Assembly (NCBI RefSeq): GCF_013374995.1
Contig: NZ_CP056030.1
Location: forward strand, 3,442,501 to 3,506,500
Direction: 5' to 3'
Source: Pseudomonas eucalypticola
Lineage (GTDB): Bacteria > Pseudomonadota > Gammaproteobacteria > Pseudomonadales > Pseudomonadaceae
DNA length: 64,000 nt
A program made the position numbers and the translations under genes. Positions 1 through 8,998 of this stretch are shown one piece after another. Positions within the stretch are counted from its first letter, which is position 1. Each line of letters starts with the position of its first letter. The notes below the pieces were generated by a model. The model was not told the origin of the DNA. It saw only the letters and a program-made list of their open reading frames with translations, and made no database searches.

Positions 1-1
1 C

Positions 2-688
2 ATGGGCATGAACGGCTTCACTGGCCTGCGTGAAGCCCTGGTGCTGCATTTGCTGGAACTGGTATCGCCCGCTGACTGGGTACGGGCGCAAGTGGCCCAG
101 CATCCCGAGCGCGGCTTCGGGCTGCACCAGCAGGTACGCCTGAGCACGGGCAACCTCGATGCCGCCCTCAGCGCCAACGACGACGACCGCTTCGACAGTG
201 TGGTGACCAGCCTGGCCCAGGCCCGGCACCTGTACGTGCTGGGCTTTGGCAACTGCCACTACCTGGCAGGCCTGGCCACCACCTGCCTGGTGCCCCACTG
301 TGCCCACGTGGTGGCGTTGAACATGGAAGGTGGCAGCGAGAACGCCGCCTACCGCATGGCCGCCATCGGCCCCGGCGACACCTTGCTGACCCTGGCGCTG
401 CAGCCCTATGCCAATGACACCTTGCACCTGGCGGAGTATGCCGCCAGTCGCGGCGCGGCCGTCGTGGCCATCACCGACTCGCCCGCTTCGCCCATGATGG
501 CCGTGGCCAACCAGTGCCTGTTCGCGCCCCCGACCCACCCGGTGTTGCGCAACTCCAAGGTGGCGATGCTGGTGCTGATCGAAGCACTGGCCAGCGCGGT
601 GCGGCTGCGTAATCTGGAGCCGATCAACCAATCCATTCGCCTGGCCGAAGACGCGCTCAAGTACGTGCAGGGTAAAGGCTGCGCCTGA
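2..688 (+). CDS. RpiR/MurR-family regulator with SIS domain (5' partial)
   Basis: This is the C-terminal part of a sugar-responsive transcription factor. The first residues (GFTGLREAL) match the end of the RpiR N-terminal helix-turn-helix domain, so the true start lies before the window and the ATG at base 2 is probably internal. From about residue 65 a SIS (sugar isomerase) domain follows, with the glycine/serine-rich phosphosugar-binding pattern (VLGFGNCHYLAG, then GGSENAAYRMA and VVAITDSPASPMM). SIS domains in this family bind phosphorylated sugars and switch DNA binding. The target is unknown because the flanking pathway is outside the window. An AraC-type regulator follows on the same strand. 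Confidence 0.85.
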   Translation: MGMNGFTGLREALVLHLLELVSPADWVRAQVAQHPERGFGLHQQVRLSTGNLDAALSANDDDRFDSVVTSLAQARHLYVLGFGNCHYLAGLATTCLVPHCAHVVALNMEGGSENAAYRMAAIGPGDTLLTLALQPYANDTLHLAEYAASRGAAVVAITDSPASPMMAVANQCLFAPPTHPVLRNSKVAMLVLIEALASAVRLRNLEPINQSIRLAEDALKYVQGKGCA

Positions 689-762
689 ATGGGCATTGCC
701 GGGGCAGTGCCTTTATGAGTAGGCTTGGGGCTTACTGGCACACAACAACAAGCGGCCACCGC

Positions 763-1674
763 ATGACCAGACCCAGCAGAATCACCGACCCGTCCTATGA
801 GTTGATGGACGATCACGAAGGCTTGTCGATCATCTATCGCCAGCACGGCTTCCCCTGCCCCCTGGTGCGCTGGCACTTTCACAAGGAATACGAACTGCAC
901 CTGATCGTGGCCAGTTCCGGCAAGGTATTCGTGGGCGACTACATCGGTAATTTCCACCCCAATAGCCTGTTCCTCACCGGCCCCAACCTGCCCCACAACT
1001 GGATCAGCCAGGTGGCGCCCGACCAGGTGGTGGAAAAGCGCGACATGCTGGTCAACTTCACGGACGAACTGTTCGACAACGCCCTGCCGGTGTTCAGCGA
1101 ACTCAAGGGCCTGAGCCCCTTGCTGGAACGGGCCCGGCACGGCATCGAGTTCCGCTGCCCGCGAACACTGGAACAGGCCGCCATGCTGATGCAATGCATC
1201 GCCGACAGCCAGGGGGTGAGCCGCCTGGGCTACTTCCTGATCCTGATGGAGCGCCTGGCGGCGTGCGAGGACTACCAATTGCTGTCCGACAGCAATGCGC
1301 CCCACCTGGCGGACGAGAACAGCATCGACCGCACCAACCGTGCGGTGGACTACATCTTCAGCCACTACAGCCGGGACCTGCCCCTCGAAGAAGTGGCCCA
1401 GCACCTGGGCATGAAGCCCACCTATTTTTCGCGGGTGTTCAAACAGGCCACGGGGCGCTGCTTTGTCGAGTTCGTCAACCGCCTGCGCATCAGCAAATCC
1501 TGTGAACTGCTGGCCGATGGGCGCAGGGCCGTCACCGACGTGTGCTTCCAATCCGGGTTCAACAACATTTCCAACTTCAACCGGCGCTTCCAGCAGCTCA
1601 AAGGCATGACCCCGTCCGATTACCGCCGCTTGGCCGTGCAGCGCGTCACCGAGCAGAACCCGCGCAACACCTGA
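763..1674 (+). CDS. AraC-family transcriptional regulator
   Basis: A 303-residue AraC/XylS-type regulator. The N-terminal half has a cupin-like sensor (WHFHKEYELHLIV, then GPNLPHNW). The last 100 residues hold the two helix-turn-helix motifs, first LEEVAQHLGMKPTYFSRVFK and then VTDVCFQSGFNNISNFNRRF, ending in the family signature GMTPSDYRR. The start at 763 is preferred over the in-frame ATG at 715 because the extra 16 residues resemble nothing in the family; neither start has a strong ribosome binding site. The adjoining RpiR gene suggests local control of a carbohydrate pathway that lies outside the window. Confidence 0.88.
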   Translation: MTRPSRITDPSYELMDDHEGLSIIYRQHGFPCPLVRWHFHKEYELHLIVASSGKVFVGDYIGNFHPNSLFLTGPNLPHNWISQVAPDQVVEKRDMLVNFTDELFDNALPVFSELKGLSPLLERARHGIEFRCPRTLEQAAMLMQCIADSQGVSRLGYFLILMERLAACEDYQLLSDSNAPHLADENSIDRTNRAVDYIFSHYSRDLPLEEVAQHLGMKPTYFSRVFKQATGRCFVEFVNRLRISKSCELLADGRRAVTDVCFQSGFNNISNFNRRFQQLKGMTPSDYRRLAVQRVTEQNPRNT

Positions 1675-1799
1675 CCCGCGGCGTGCCGGCGCGCATTGTT
1701 ACCGGATCGGGAACACAGCCTTGCGGCCTGCGACCTAGCGTCGCACCCTAGCCATTGGTAGAGTAGCGCCCGTTTGGAAGAACCTGTAAGGACCGCCCC

Positions 1800-1937
1800 A
1801 TGCTTCGACTCGTCGCCTATGCGCTGCTGTTTCTGATTTCCTTTGGCATCGCAGTGGACCATCGCCGTGAATACCGCCGCGGCCAGGCTCGCCGCCGGGC
1901 GCGGGTGGCGTCGCAGCACACCCACGCGCAAGACTGA
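1800..1937 (+). CDS. Small single-pass membrane protein, 45 residues
   Basis: A short open frame begins with ATG eight bases after an AAGGA ribosome binding site. It encodes a hydrophobic N-terminal segment (residues 5-19, VAYALLFLISFGIAV) followed by a strongly basic tail (DHRREYRRGQARRRAR), the pattern of a small inner-membrane protein with its positive tail in the cytoplasm. No family is recognised. It ends three bases before the stop of the convergent LysR gene, which fits a real gene in compact DNA. The function is unknown. Confidence 0.55.
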   Translation: MLRLVAYALLFLISFGIAVDHRREYRRGQARRRARVASQHTHAQD

Positions 1938-1940
1938 CCC

Positions 1941-2852
1941 CTACGGCGCCAGCGCCTGGCCCCCCGGCAACACCGAGCGCAACTGGCTGATCAGCACCTT
2001 GATCTTGGCGTCCAGGTAGCGCCGGTTGGTGTACACCGCATACACATTCAGGCATTGCAGGCGGTACTGCGGCAACAGCCGCACCAGGCTGCCACTGTCG
2101 ATGCCCTTCTGGGCTGAAAACACCGGCAGCGACCCTACCCCCATCCCGGCCTCGATCGCTTCGATCATCGCATCGCCCATGTTCACCTGAAAGGCCGAAG
2201 GCCCCAGGTTGATGCGCTGCACGTCTTCGTCTCCGTGAAATTCCCAATGGTCGGTGATATTGCTGGGGTTGATCAGGCGCAGGCATTCGTGGTCCCGCAA
2301 CGCCTGGGGCGTCGACGGTGCGCCACGGCGGGCAATGTAGTCGGGGGATGCACACAGCACGCTATAGGACTGGCCGATGCGCTGGCTGACATAACCGGAG
2401 TCCGGCAACTGCGCTGCCAGGACAATGGCCACGTCGATGCCTTCCTCTATCAGGTCGGGCATGCGGTTCGCCATGGTCAGCTCGAAGCTGACGTCGGGGT
2501 ATTGCTGGCGATAATCGGCGATGGCTGGCACCACGTAGTGACGCCCCACGGCCATCATCGAATGCACCCGCAAGCGGCCGCTGGGACGCAGCTGGGTGTT
2601 GCCCGCCTCGTTCTCGGCTTCATCGACGTGGGCAATGATCTGCTCGCAGCGGGCCAGGTAACGCTGGCCGACTTCGGTAAGGGCCACGTGGCGGGTACTG
2701 CGGTTGAGCAGGCGCGCACGCAGGTGCGCTTCCAGGGCGGCGATGCTGCGCGACACCGTGGCCACAGCCACATTCAATTGTTTGGCCGCATGGCTGAAAC
2801 TGCCGGCCTCGGCGACGCAGACGAAGGTGCGCATGTTTTGCAGAGTGTCCAT
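1941..2852 (-). CDS. LysR-family transcriptional regulator
   Basis: A 303-residue LysR-type regulator. The winged helix-turn-helix is at residues 5-65 (FSHAAKQLNVAVATVSRSI, then NRSTRHVALTEVG), followed by a LysR substrate-binding domain. It belongs to the large CrgA/AaeR-like group whose members often act on aldehyde or aromatic stress genes. The start at 2852 is chosen because AAGAGG lies just upstream and MDTLQNMRTF is the standard family N-terminus; an upstream in-frame ATG at 2960 adds an unlikely 36-residue tail. It lies 188 bp downstream of hemB on the same strand. Its targets cannot be read from the context. Confidence 0.88.
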   Translation of the reverse strand: MDTLQNMRTFVCVAEAGSFSHAAKQLNVAVATVSRSIAALEAHLRARLLNRSTRHVALTEVGQRYLARCEQIIAHVDEAENEAGNTQLRPSGRLRVHSMMAVGRHYVVPAIADYRQQYPDVSFELTMANRMPDLIEEGIDVAIVLAAQLPDSGYVSQRIGQSYSVLCASPDYIARRGAPSTPQALRDHECLRLINPSNITDHWEFHGDEDVQRINLGPSAFQVNMGDAMIEAIEAGMGVGSLPVFSAQKGIDSGSLVRLLPQYRLQCLNVYAVYTNRRYLDAKIKVLISQLRSVLPGGQALAP

Positions 2853-3040
2853 CGAATGCCTCTTGGATGGTGAAGCTGCAATTGTCACACAGGTGGAGCG
2901 AATGATTATTCCGCGGGAAGAAAAGGCTATTCGCCTGTGACGCAATACTGTGGAGCGCATTTCCCCCGCTTCGCCGGTCCCGCCGGGTGCGGTGTTGCCC
3001 CGTGGGAGCAGGCGAAGCGGAGGAAAAGGATGACGCGGAC

Positions 3041-4012
3041 TCAGATCCCGTCGCGGGCGATGTCCATGGCGAAGTAAGTGAAGATCAGGTCGGCCCCGGC
3101 GCGCTTGATGGCGCCCAGGCTTTCACGCACCACGCGGGCTTCGTCGATGGCACCGGCCTGGGCCCCGAACTTGATCATCGCGTACTCACCGCTGACCTGG
3201 TAGGCGGTCAGCGGCAGGCGCGAAGCTTCGCGGATGTCGCGGATGATATCCAGGTACGCGCCGGCGGGCTTGACCATGATGGCGTCGGCACCTTCCTGCT
3301 CGTCCAGCAACGACTCGCGCACCGCTTCGCGGCGGTTCATCGGGTTCATCTGGTAGGCCTTGCGGTCGCCCTTGAGCGCAGACCCCCCGGCTTCACGGAA
3401 CGGGCCATACAGCGCCGAGGCGAATTTGGTGGAATAGGCCATGATGGAAGTGTCGATGAAACCGGCTCCGTCCAGGGCGCTGCGAATGGCCTGCACCTGC
3501 CCGTCCATGGCCGCCGACGGCGAGATGAAATCGGCACCGGCACGGGCGGCCGCCACCGCTTGCTTGCCCAGGTTGCGCAAGGTGGCGTCGTTGTCCACGC
3601 CGTGGTCGCACAACACGCCACAGTGGCCGTGGGAAGTGTATTCGCAGAAGCAGGTGTCGGCCATGACGATCATTTCCGGCACAGCGTCCTTGGCGATGCG
3701 CGCCATGCGCGACACCAGGCCATTTTCCTGCCAGGTGTCGCTGCCGTCGGCGTCCAGCTTGTGGGACACGCCGAAGGTCATCACCGACTTGATGCCGGCA
3801 CGGGCGTAGCGCTCGATCTCGCCAGCCAGTTTCGATTCGGGGATACGCATTACCCCCGGCATGCTGGTGATAGGCACGAAGTCATCGATTTCTTCCTCGA
3901 CGAAAATCGGCAGCACCAGGTCGTCCAGGCTGAACTCGGTTTCCTGGAACAGCGAACGGAGGTTCTCGGAACGCCGCAGGCGCCGCGGACGAACTAGAGG
4001 GAACTGGGACAT
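3041..4012 (-). CDS. hemB: Delta-aminolevulinic acid dehydratase (porphobilinogen synthase), zinc type
   Basis: This enzyme condenses two 5-aminolevulinate molecules into porphobilinogen in tetrapyrrole synthesis. The 323-residue length equals the E. coli enzyme. Both Schiff-base lysines are visible, Lys196 (MAYSTKF) and Lys248 (AIMVKPAG). The active-site metal loop reads [14 protein letters not shown], with Cys121, Cys123 and Cys131, which is the zinc-binding form. P. aeruginosa HemB is known as a magnesium-dependent form lacking these cysteines, so this is probably a second, paralogous copy; that inference needs the rest of the genome. The start at 4012 follows AGGA by six bases. It is divergent from ddlA and shares a 143-bp intergenic region with it. 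No clear Zur box was seen there. Confidence 0.95.
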   Translation of the reverse strand: MSQFPLVRPRRLRRSENLRSLFQETEFSLDDLVLPIFVEEEIDDFVPITSMPGVMRIPESKLAGEIERYARAGIKSVMTFGVSHKLDADGSDTWQENGLVSRMARIAKDAVPEMIVMADTCFCEYTSHGHCGVLCDHGVDNDATLRNLGKQAVAAARAGADFISPSAAMDGQVQAIRSALDGAGFIDTSIMAYSTKFASALYGPFREAGGSALKGDRKAYQMNPMNRREAVRESLLDEQEGADAIMVKPAGAYLDIIRDIREASRLPLTAYQVSGEYAMIKFGAQAGAIDEARVVRESLGAIKRAGADLIFTYFAMDIARDGI

Positions 4013-4155
4013 CGTGATTCCTGTGTTGAACATGACAATTCAGTGCGTCAGATTATGCCTGTCCGGCGTTCAGGACAAATCAGCTTTGACAATGCATTCT
4101 TGCAACGAGTGTAACAGTGCCGATTCAGGCACCCAAACCTATAAGGAATACCGTG

Positions 4156-5250
4156 ATGGCCAAGCTGCGCGTAGGGGTGATATTCGGAGGCCGCTCGGCC
4201 GAACATGAGGTGTCATTGCAGTCGGCGCGCAACATCGTCGATGCACTGGACCGCGAACGCTTCGAGCCGGTGCTGATCGGCATCGACAAGGACGGCCAAT
4301 GGCACCTGAACGACGCTGGCGACTACCTGCTCAACCAGGATGACCCAGCATTGATCGCCCTCAACCGTTCCAACCGCGAGCTGGCGCTGGTGCCTGGCAA
4401 GGCCGAGCGTCAACTGGTGGAAACCGGCGCGTCGCCCTTGGCCCACATCGACGTGATCTTCCCGGTGGTGCACGGCACCCAGGGCGAGGATGGCTGCTTG
4501 CAAGGGCTGCTGCGCATGGCCGATCTGCCGTTCGTGGGCTCCGATGTGCTGGCCTCGGCGGTGTGCATGGACAAGGACGTCAGCAAGCGCTTGCTGCGCG
4601 ACGCCGGGCTGGCCATTACCCCCTTCATCAGCCTCAACCGCGCCACTGCCCGGCGGCGTGACTTTGCCCAGGTGCAGGCCGAACTGGGCCTGCCGCTGTT
4701 CGTCAAGCCGGCCAACCTGGGCTCCTCGGTGGGGGTCAGCAAGGTCGAGGACGAGGCCGCCTATTGGCAAGCGCTGGACCTGGCCCTGGCCTATGACGAC
4801 AAGGTGCTGGTCGAGGCCGCCGTGCACGGACGTGAAATCGAATGCGCCGTGCTGGGCAATGACCAGCCGATTGCCAGCGGCTGTGGCGAGATCGTGGTCA
4901 AGGGCGGCTTCTATTCCTATGACAGCAAATACATCGACGCCGACGCGGCGCAAGTGCTGGTACCGGCCGCTATCGCCCCGGCAGCCAGCGACCGCGTGCG
5001 CGCATTGGCCATCGAGGCCTTCCAGGTACTAGGCTGCAGCGGGCTGGCGCGGGTGGACGTGTTTCTCAAGGACAGCGGTGAAGTGATCATCAACGAGCTG
5101 AACACCCTGCCCGGCTTTACCCACATCAGCATGTATCCGCAGCTGTGGCTGGCGGCGGGGCTGACCTATACCGAACTGGTGAGCCGGCTGATCGACCTGG
5201 CGCTGGAGCGCCATGCTCAGCGCAGCAACCTGAAGGCTACCCGAAGCTAG
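4156..5250 (+). CDS. ddlA: D-alanine--D-alanine ligase A
   Basis: An ATP-grasp ligase that makes the D-Ala-D-Ala dipeptide for peptidoglycan. The 364-residue length equals E. coli DdlA, and the start [20 protein letters not shown] is the family N-terminus, preceded by AAGGA. Visible motifs include [12 protein letters not shown], the ATP-binding loop [13 protein letters not shown] and the metal-binding end [19 protein letters not shown]. It resembles DdlA more than the DdlB copy that sits in the division and cell-wall cluster of most proteobacteria, so a second ligase elsewhere is expected. It is divergent from hemB and stands alone. Confidence 0.95.
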   Translation: MAKLRVGVIFGGRSAEHEVSLQSARNIVDALDRERFEPVLIGIDKDGQWHLNDAGDYLLNQDDPALIALNRSNRELALVPGKAERQLVETGASPLAHIDVIFPVVHGTQGEDGCLQGLLRMADLPFVGSDVLASAVCMDKDVSKRLLRDAGLAITPFISLNRATARRRDFAQVQAELGLPLFVKPANLGSSVGVSKVEDEAAYWQALDLALAYDDKVLVEAAVHGREIECAVLGNDQPIASGCGEIVVKGGFYSYDSKYIDADAAQVLVPAAIAPAASDRVRALAIEAFQVLGCSGLARVDVFLKDSGEVIINELNTLPGFTHISMYPQLWLAAGLTYTELVSRLIDLALERHAQRSNLKATRS

Positions 5251-5286
5251 GGAGCAGCGGGCCTGGCTCCGTCACGCACCGGCCGT

Positions 5287-5559
5287 TCAGAGCACCTGCT
5301 GGTCGGTGATCATCGATTGCACGATGAAGTCTTTCTGCGCGGGGGTCAGGGTGTCCCAGATGTGGGTTTTGCCGTACAGGCCCAGGCCGCCGATGATGTA
5401 GATCACCAGCGCGCAGATGATAGCGATGGAGGTGGCGGTCCAGCGGCCTTCGTCTTCATCGGCGTGGGTGCCTTGCAACTCGGCCCGTGGGCTGACCGAG
5501 GTACCACTGAACAGGCGGCGAAACATTTGCAACAGGAAAAGCAGGACCAGGCGCAGCAT
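5287..5559 (-). CDS. Small two-helix membrane protein, unknown function
   Basis: About 90 residues from the ATG at 5559. A hydrophobic N-terminal stretch (MLRLVLLFLLQMF) and a second hydrophobic segment (SIAIICALVIYIIGGLGLY) flank an acidic linker, predicting an inner-membrane protein. The upstream in-frame ATG at 5646 is rejected because its extra 29 residues overlap a terminator hairpin and are not membrane-like. The gene is convergent with ddlA, with 36 bp between the stops. No family is recognised. Confidence 0.55.
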   Translation of the reverse strand: MLRLVLLFLLQMFRRLFSGTSVSPRAELQGTHADEDEGRWTATSIAIICALVIYIIGGLGLYGKTHIWDTLTPAQKDFIVQSMITDQQVL

Positions 5560-5630
5560 GGGTAGGGGTCTCTCTAAAAGGTACAGGGATGCGCAGTCCG
5601 TGCGCGACTGTGAATCAAAAAGCGGAAACG

Positions 5631-5660
5631 AAAAAGCCCGTCGCATGGACGGGCTTTTTT
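5631..5660. terminator. Bidirectional intrinsic terminator
   Basis: An inverted repeat, AAAAAGCCCGTC, a GCATG loop, then GACGGGCTTTTTT. A seven-base GC stem with an A run on one side and a T run on the other can terminate in either direction. It lies 70 bp upstream of the small membrane protein gene, so on the minus strand it would insulate that gene from upstream transcription. No gene that it obviously ends was found on the plus strand. Confidence 0.7.
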
Positions 5661-5828
5661 ATAAGAAGTAAGGAGGCTGGCTCCTGCGGCTCGTTGGCCG
5701 AATGCCGGTGATTTTACATGTACCGTTTGGTTAATTCCACTATTGATAGCAAGCAAACGATAAACGGTCAGTCATCGTACAACCCTACCTGAGAGGCGCA
5801 TGATCTCAAGGGCACTTGATATCCCGTG

Positions 5829-6608
5829 GGGGCGCCGAGCCCTTGGCCGGGAAGCGCCGCGCGGGCGGCGCACGGTCTAAAGGGCGCTGGAGAAACCCAA
5901 GCCATGCACCTGGCGGCCCTGATCCAATCTTCAGGCGAAAAACCAAGGCGGTCAAGGCAATCCCCCAGACATAACTGGCCCGAAACAGATGTGGGACCGG
6001 CCTTGGCCGGGAAGCGCCGCGCGGGCGGCGCTCGATCTCAAGGGCGCCATAAAAGCGTCGACTAGCGCTTGGTGGCCATGGTGAGATCTCTAGCGGGCCT
6101 CTAAAAGCTCGTCATGAAACCGCATCATGGCCTCTAGGGGCATGGCTTGGGTTTCCCCGGCGCCCTGGAGACCGTGCGCCGCCCGCGCGGCGCTTCCCGG
6201 GCAAGCCCGGTCCCACGTTTGTTTCGGGCCAGTTATGCCTGTGGGATTGCCTGGTCCGCCTTGTTTTTCCGGCTTGAAACCGCATCATGGCCTCTGGGTG
6301 CATGGCTTGGGTTTCTCCAGCGCCTGGAGACCGTGCGCCGCCCGCGCGGCGCTTCCCGGCCAAGGGCTCGGCGCCCCCACCGGCCCCACATCTGTTTCGG
6401 GCCAGTTATGCCTGTGGGATTGCCTGGACCGCCTTGTTTTTCCGGCTTGAGACCGCATCATGGCCTCTGGGTGCATGGCTTGGGTTTCTCCAGCACCCTT
6501 TAGACCGTGCGCCGCCCGCGCGGCGCTTCCCAGGCAAGGGCTCGGCGCCCCCCCCCGGTCCCACATCCGTTTCGGGCCAGCTATGTCTGTGCCATTGCCT
6601 GGTCCGCC
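5829..6608. repeat. Cluster of long intergenic repeats in opposite orientations
   Basis: This gene-free stretch holds copies of a repeat of about 160-173 bp. One full and one partial copy (5829-5999, 6000-6054) read in one direction; three copies (6116-6275, 6276-6448, 6449-6608) read in the other, at spacings of 160 and 173 bp. Each unit contains the GC palindrome GCGCCGCGCGGGCGGCGC, an arm reading AGATGTGGGACCGG and a conserved flank, GGGCCAGTTATGCCTGTG. The two orientation blocks are separated by about 60 bp of unrelated sequence. Several short open frames across it are by-products of the repeats. No transposase gene lies next to it. Confidence 0.85.
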
Positions 6609-6639
6609 TACTGGTTCGTCTTGCGATCGCGAGGCCACA

Positions 6640-7527
6640 TCACCCGCGCCGCGTTGCCTCCAGGGTGTCCACCAGCCGCGTCCAGTCGAACGGCAGCGTA
6701 TCGGCATAGGTCAAGCCCTGCTCCGCCATACGCTCCACCAGTCCGCGCTGCGTGGCGACGATGGCCTGGCTCATGTGCGGCGTGACCCCGACGTCGGCGG
6801 CGGTCTTGGCCACTTCTTCCATTTCCTCGGCACGCCGGCGGCCATGTTCAGCCACGCGGCTGACCAGGTAATGCGGGAGCTCTGCGTCCCAGCCCATGCT
6901 CGGGAAGCTCTTGTGCAGCGAGGCCAGCACGGCGTCTTCGGCACCGTATTGGCGGGCAGTGGCCAGGCATTCGGTGGTCAGCGCTTCCAGGCCCTTGATC
7001 ATCACGCTGCGACACATCTTGATGGCCGAGGCCACACCGATGTCGTCCGCCACCACGCGGACATTGAAGCCCAGCGGTGTGAGCCAGGCCGCGACCTGCT
7101 GGGCGGGCTCTCCGCCCAGCAGTATCGGCGTCTGCAAGCGCTGTGGCGGCACAGGGGCCATGACAGCGGCGTCCAGGTATCGCCCACCGGCAGCGTTCAC
7201 CGCGCGGCACGCCGCACGCTTGGTATTGGGCGCCACCGAGTTGATGTCCATGAACACTTGTTCAGGCGTCATCAGGGTGGCGACCTCTTCGGCCACGCCC
7301 AGGGCGGAACCCGCGGTGACCGCGCTGATCACCAGGTCGGTCCCGGCCACCGCCGCGGCCGCGGTGGCGCACAGCTCGACCCCCGAAGCGGCGGCTTTGG
7401 CGCGCAGTTGCTCGCCCAGGCGGTCATAGGCCCTGACTTCCAGGCCCTGGGCAGCCAGGTCGTGGCCAAGGATACCGCCGGCTTCGCCGAAACCGATCAA
7501 TGCGATGCGAAGGCTGTGGTTTGTCAT
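6640..7527 (-). CDS. NAD(P)-dependent oxidoreductase, 6-phosphogluconate/hydroxyisobutyrate dehydrogenase-like
   Basis: A 295-residue beta-hydroxyacid dehydrogenase-type protein. The N-terminal Rossmann motif is IALIGFGEAGGILGHDLAAQG (the family form is GxGxxG; here GFGEAG), followed by a conserved FMDINSVAPNTKR segment that corresponds to the substrate-binding motif of this superfamily. The C-terminal half is an all-helical DUF1932-type dimerisation domain with SAIKMCRSVMIKGLEAL carrying the catalytic-lysine position. It overlaps the stop codon of the upstream symporter gene by an ATGA, so the two are translationally coupled and probably handle the same imported carboxylate. The substrate is not known. 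Confidence 0.85.
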   Translation of the reverse strand: MTNHSLRIALIGFGEAGGILGHDLAAQGLEVRAYDRLGEQLRAKAAASGVELCATAAAAVAGTDLVISAVTAGSALGVAEEVATLMTPEQVFMDINSVAPNTKRAACRAVNAAGGRYLDAAVMAPVPPQRLQTPILLGGEPAQQVAAWLTPLGFNVRVVADDIGVASAIKMCRSVMIKGLEALTTECLATARQYGAEDAVLASLHKSFPSMGWDAELPHYLVSRVAEHGRRRAEEMEEVAKTAADVGVTPHMSQAIVATQRGLVERMAEQGLTYADTLPFDWTRLVDTLEATRRG

Positions 7528-8825
7528 TTTGAGCTCTCTGGCAAGGTGGCAAGCGGCGCCGCAGGGGCGCGGTCAGGGGAAGCAAGGTAGGCGTCGAAAC
7601 GCTGACGATCGAAGAGTTTTTCCCAGCGGCAGATCACGAATACCGCCACGCTGTTACCGATGACGTTGGTCGTGGAGGTGGCGATGGCCAGTACTCGGTC
7701 GATGCCGAACAACAGCCCCACAGCGCCCATGGGCAGCACGCGTACCGTCTGCAGGGTGGCCGCCAATTTGATCACCGCGCCCCCCGCCGACCCGGCCCCA
7801 CCCTTGGACGTGAGCAGCATCACCCCCAACAGGCTGAGCTGCTGGCCCAGGGACAATGAGGTGTCCGTGGCCTGGGCCAGGAAGCCCAACCCGCACGCCA
7901 TGTACAGGCAGGCCCCGTCGATATTGAAGCTGTAGCCGGCGGGCAGCACAAAACCCACCACCGCCTCGTCGCAACCCGCGCGCTTGAGCTTGTCCACCAG
8001 GCGCGGAAACGCTGCTTCGCTGGACGCGGTGCCCATGGCGATGATCGCCTCGTCCTTGATCACGCGCAGGATCTTGAGCAGCGAAAACCCTGCCAGCGCT
8101 GCCACGCTGCCCAGGATCAGGAAGATGAAGATCAGCACACTGGCGTAATAGGTGAGGATGTAGCGCAGCAGGTACAGCAGGGTCGAATGCCCGTAACTGC
8201 CCACCGCGGCGGCCATGGCCCCGAACGCGCCCAGGGGCGAGAGGCGCATGATGTAGCCGAGCAATTTGAAAATGACGGTCTGGCCCTCGTTGAGCAAGCG
8301 CATGCCCACCCAATCGGGCTTGGCGCACTGGGCCAGCGCCACGCCCACCAGCAGCGAGACGAACAGGACCGGGAGAATCTCGCCGTCGACGAACGCGCTG
8401 CCCAGGGTGCGCGGAATGATCGACAGCATGAAGTGGCTCAGGCTGAAGCTGTCGGCCGCCAATGCCGCGCTCTGCCCCGCCGCCTCGCCGGTGAGGGTAT
8501 CGGCCATGTGCAGGTGCAGGCCATCACCGGGGCGTATCAGCGACACCACCACGAACCCGGTGAGCATGGCCAAGGTACTGACCACCTCGAAGTACAGCAG
8601 GGTCTTGATGCCGATGCGGCCCAGGCGGCGGAAATCGCCGATGTGGGCGATGCCGTGGACCACGGTAAAGAAAATGATCGGCCCCAGCAGCATCTTCAGC
8701 AAGGCGATGAAGGCGGTGCCCAGGGGTTTCATCTGCACGGCGACGTCTGGCGCCAGCAGGCCCAGGGCGATGGCCAGTGCCATGGCGATCAGCACCTGGA
8801 TATACAACTTGCCAAGCCATTTCAT
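7524..8825 (-). CDS. Dicarboxylate/amino acid:cation symporter (DAACS, DctA-like)
   Basis: A 433-residue inner-membrane symporter of the GltP/DctA family, which imports C4-dicarboxylates or acidic amino acids with cations. Family hallmarks are PIIFFTVVHGIAHIG near residue 50, the SKGGAGSAGGAV hairpin tip, the NIDGACLY version of the NMDGT motif, and FGIDRVLAIATSTTNVIGN in the last helix. The start at 8825 follows GAGGAG with good spacing; the longer in-frame start at 8894 adds a hydrophilic tail. It is coupled (ATGA overlap) to the downstream dehydrogenase. The substrate is inferred only to class level. Confidence 0.9.
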   Translation of the reverse strand: MKWLGKLYIQVLIAMALAIALGLLAPDVAVQMKPLGTAFIALLKMLLGPIIFFTVVHGIAHIGDFRRLGRIGIKTLLYFEVVSTLAMLTGFVVVSLIRPGDGLHLHMADTLTGEAAGQSAALAADSFSLSHFMLSIIPRTLGSAFVDGEILPVLFVSLLVGVALAQCAKPDWVGMRLLNEGQTVIFKLLGYIMRLSPLGAFGAMAAAVGSYGHSTLLYLLRYILTYYASVLIFIFLILGSVAALAGFSLLKILRVIKDEAIIAMGTASSEAAFPRLVDKLKRAGCDEAVVGFVLPAGYSFNIDGACLYMACGLGFLAQATDTSLSLGQQLSLLGVMLLTSKGGAGSAGGAVIKLAATLQTVRVLPMGAVGLLFGIDRVLAIATSTTNVIGNSVAVFVICRWEKLFDRQRFDAYLASPDRAPAAPLATLPESSK

Positions 8826-8957
8826 GGCGGCTCCTCGTTTGTTGTTTTTATTGCATTGGAGAGTCGCATGGGTGGACGAAGGCGAAAAATGCATTCGTTT
8901 GTGGGTGCCATGCCTTTTGTTTATGGAAAAGCAGGGCTGGACGCAATCATATTATAC

Positions 8958-8971
8958 TCATAATATTATGA
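8958..8971. promoter_or_regulatory. Palindromic candidate operator in the symporter/emrA-like divergent promoter
   Basis: The sequence TCATAATATTATGA is a perfect 14-bp palindrome, embedded in an AT-rich block (8946-8973) that stands out in GC-rich DNA and contains a second, imperfect copy (ATCATATTAT). It lies 27 bp before the efflux adaptor start and about 130 bp before the symporter start. Size and symmetry suit a MarR- or TetR-type repressor, but no such gene is adjacent. Confidence 0.4.
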
Positions 8972-8998
8972 TCATCAGCCCATCCATGGACACCCGCC

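Noticed and set aside
406..1551. A 381-residue minus-strand frame across the RpiR and AraC genes
   Set aside because: Both plus-strand genes have full family motifs; the antisense frame has none.
4013..4155. Zur operator between hemB and ddlA
   Set aside because: No AT-rich dyad of the GTTATAATATAAC type is present in this stretch.
5574..5756. A leader peptide and attenuator before the small membrane protein gene
   Set aside because: The terminator hairpin lies before, not after, the phenylalanine-containing frame, so classical attenuation does not fit.
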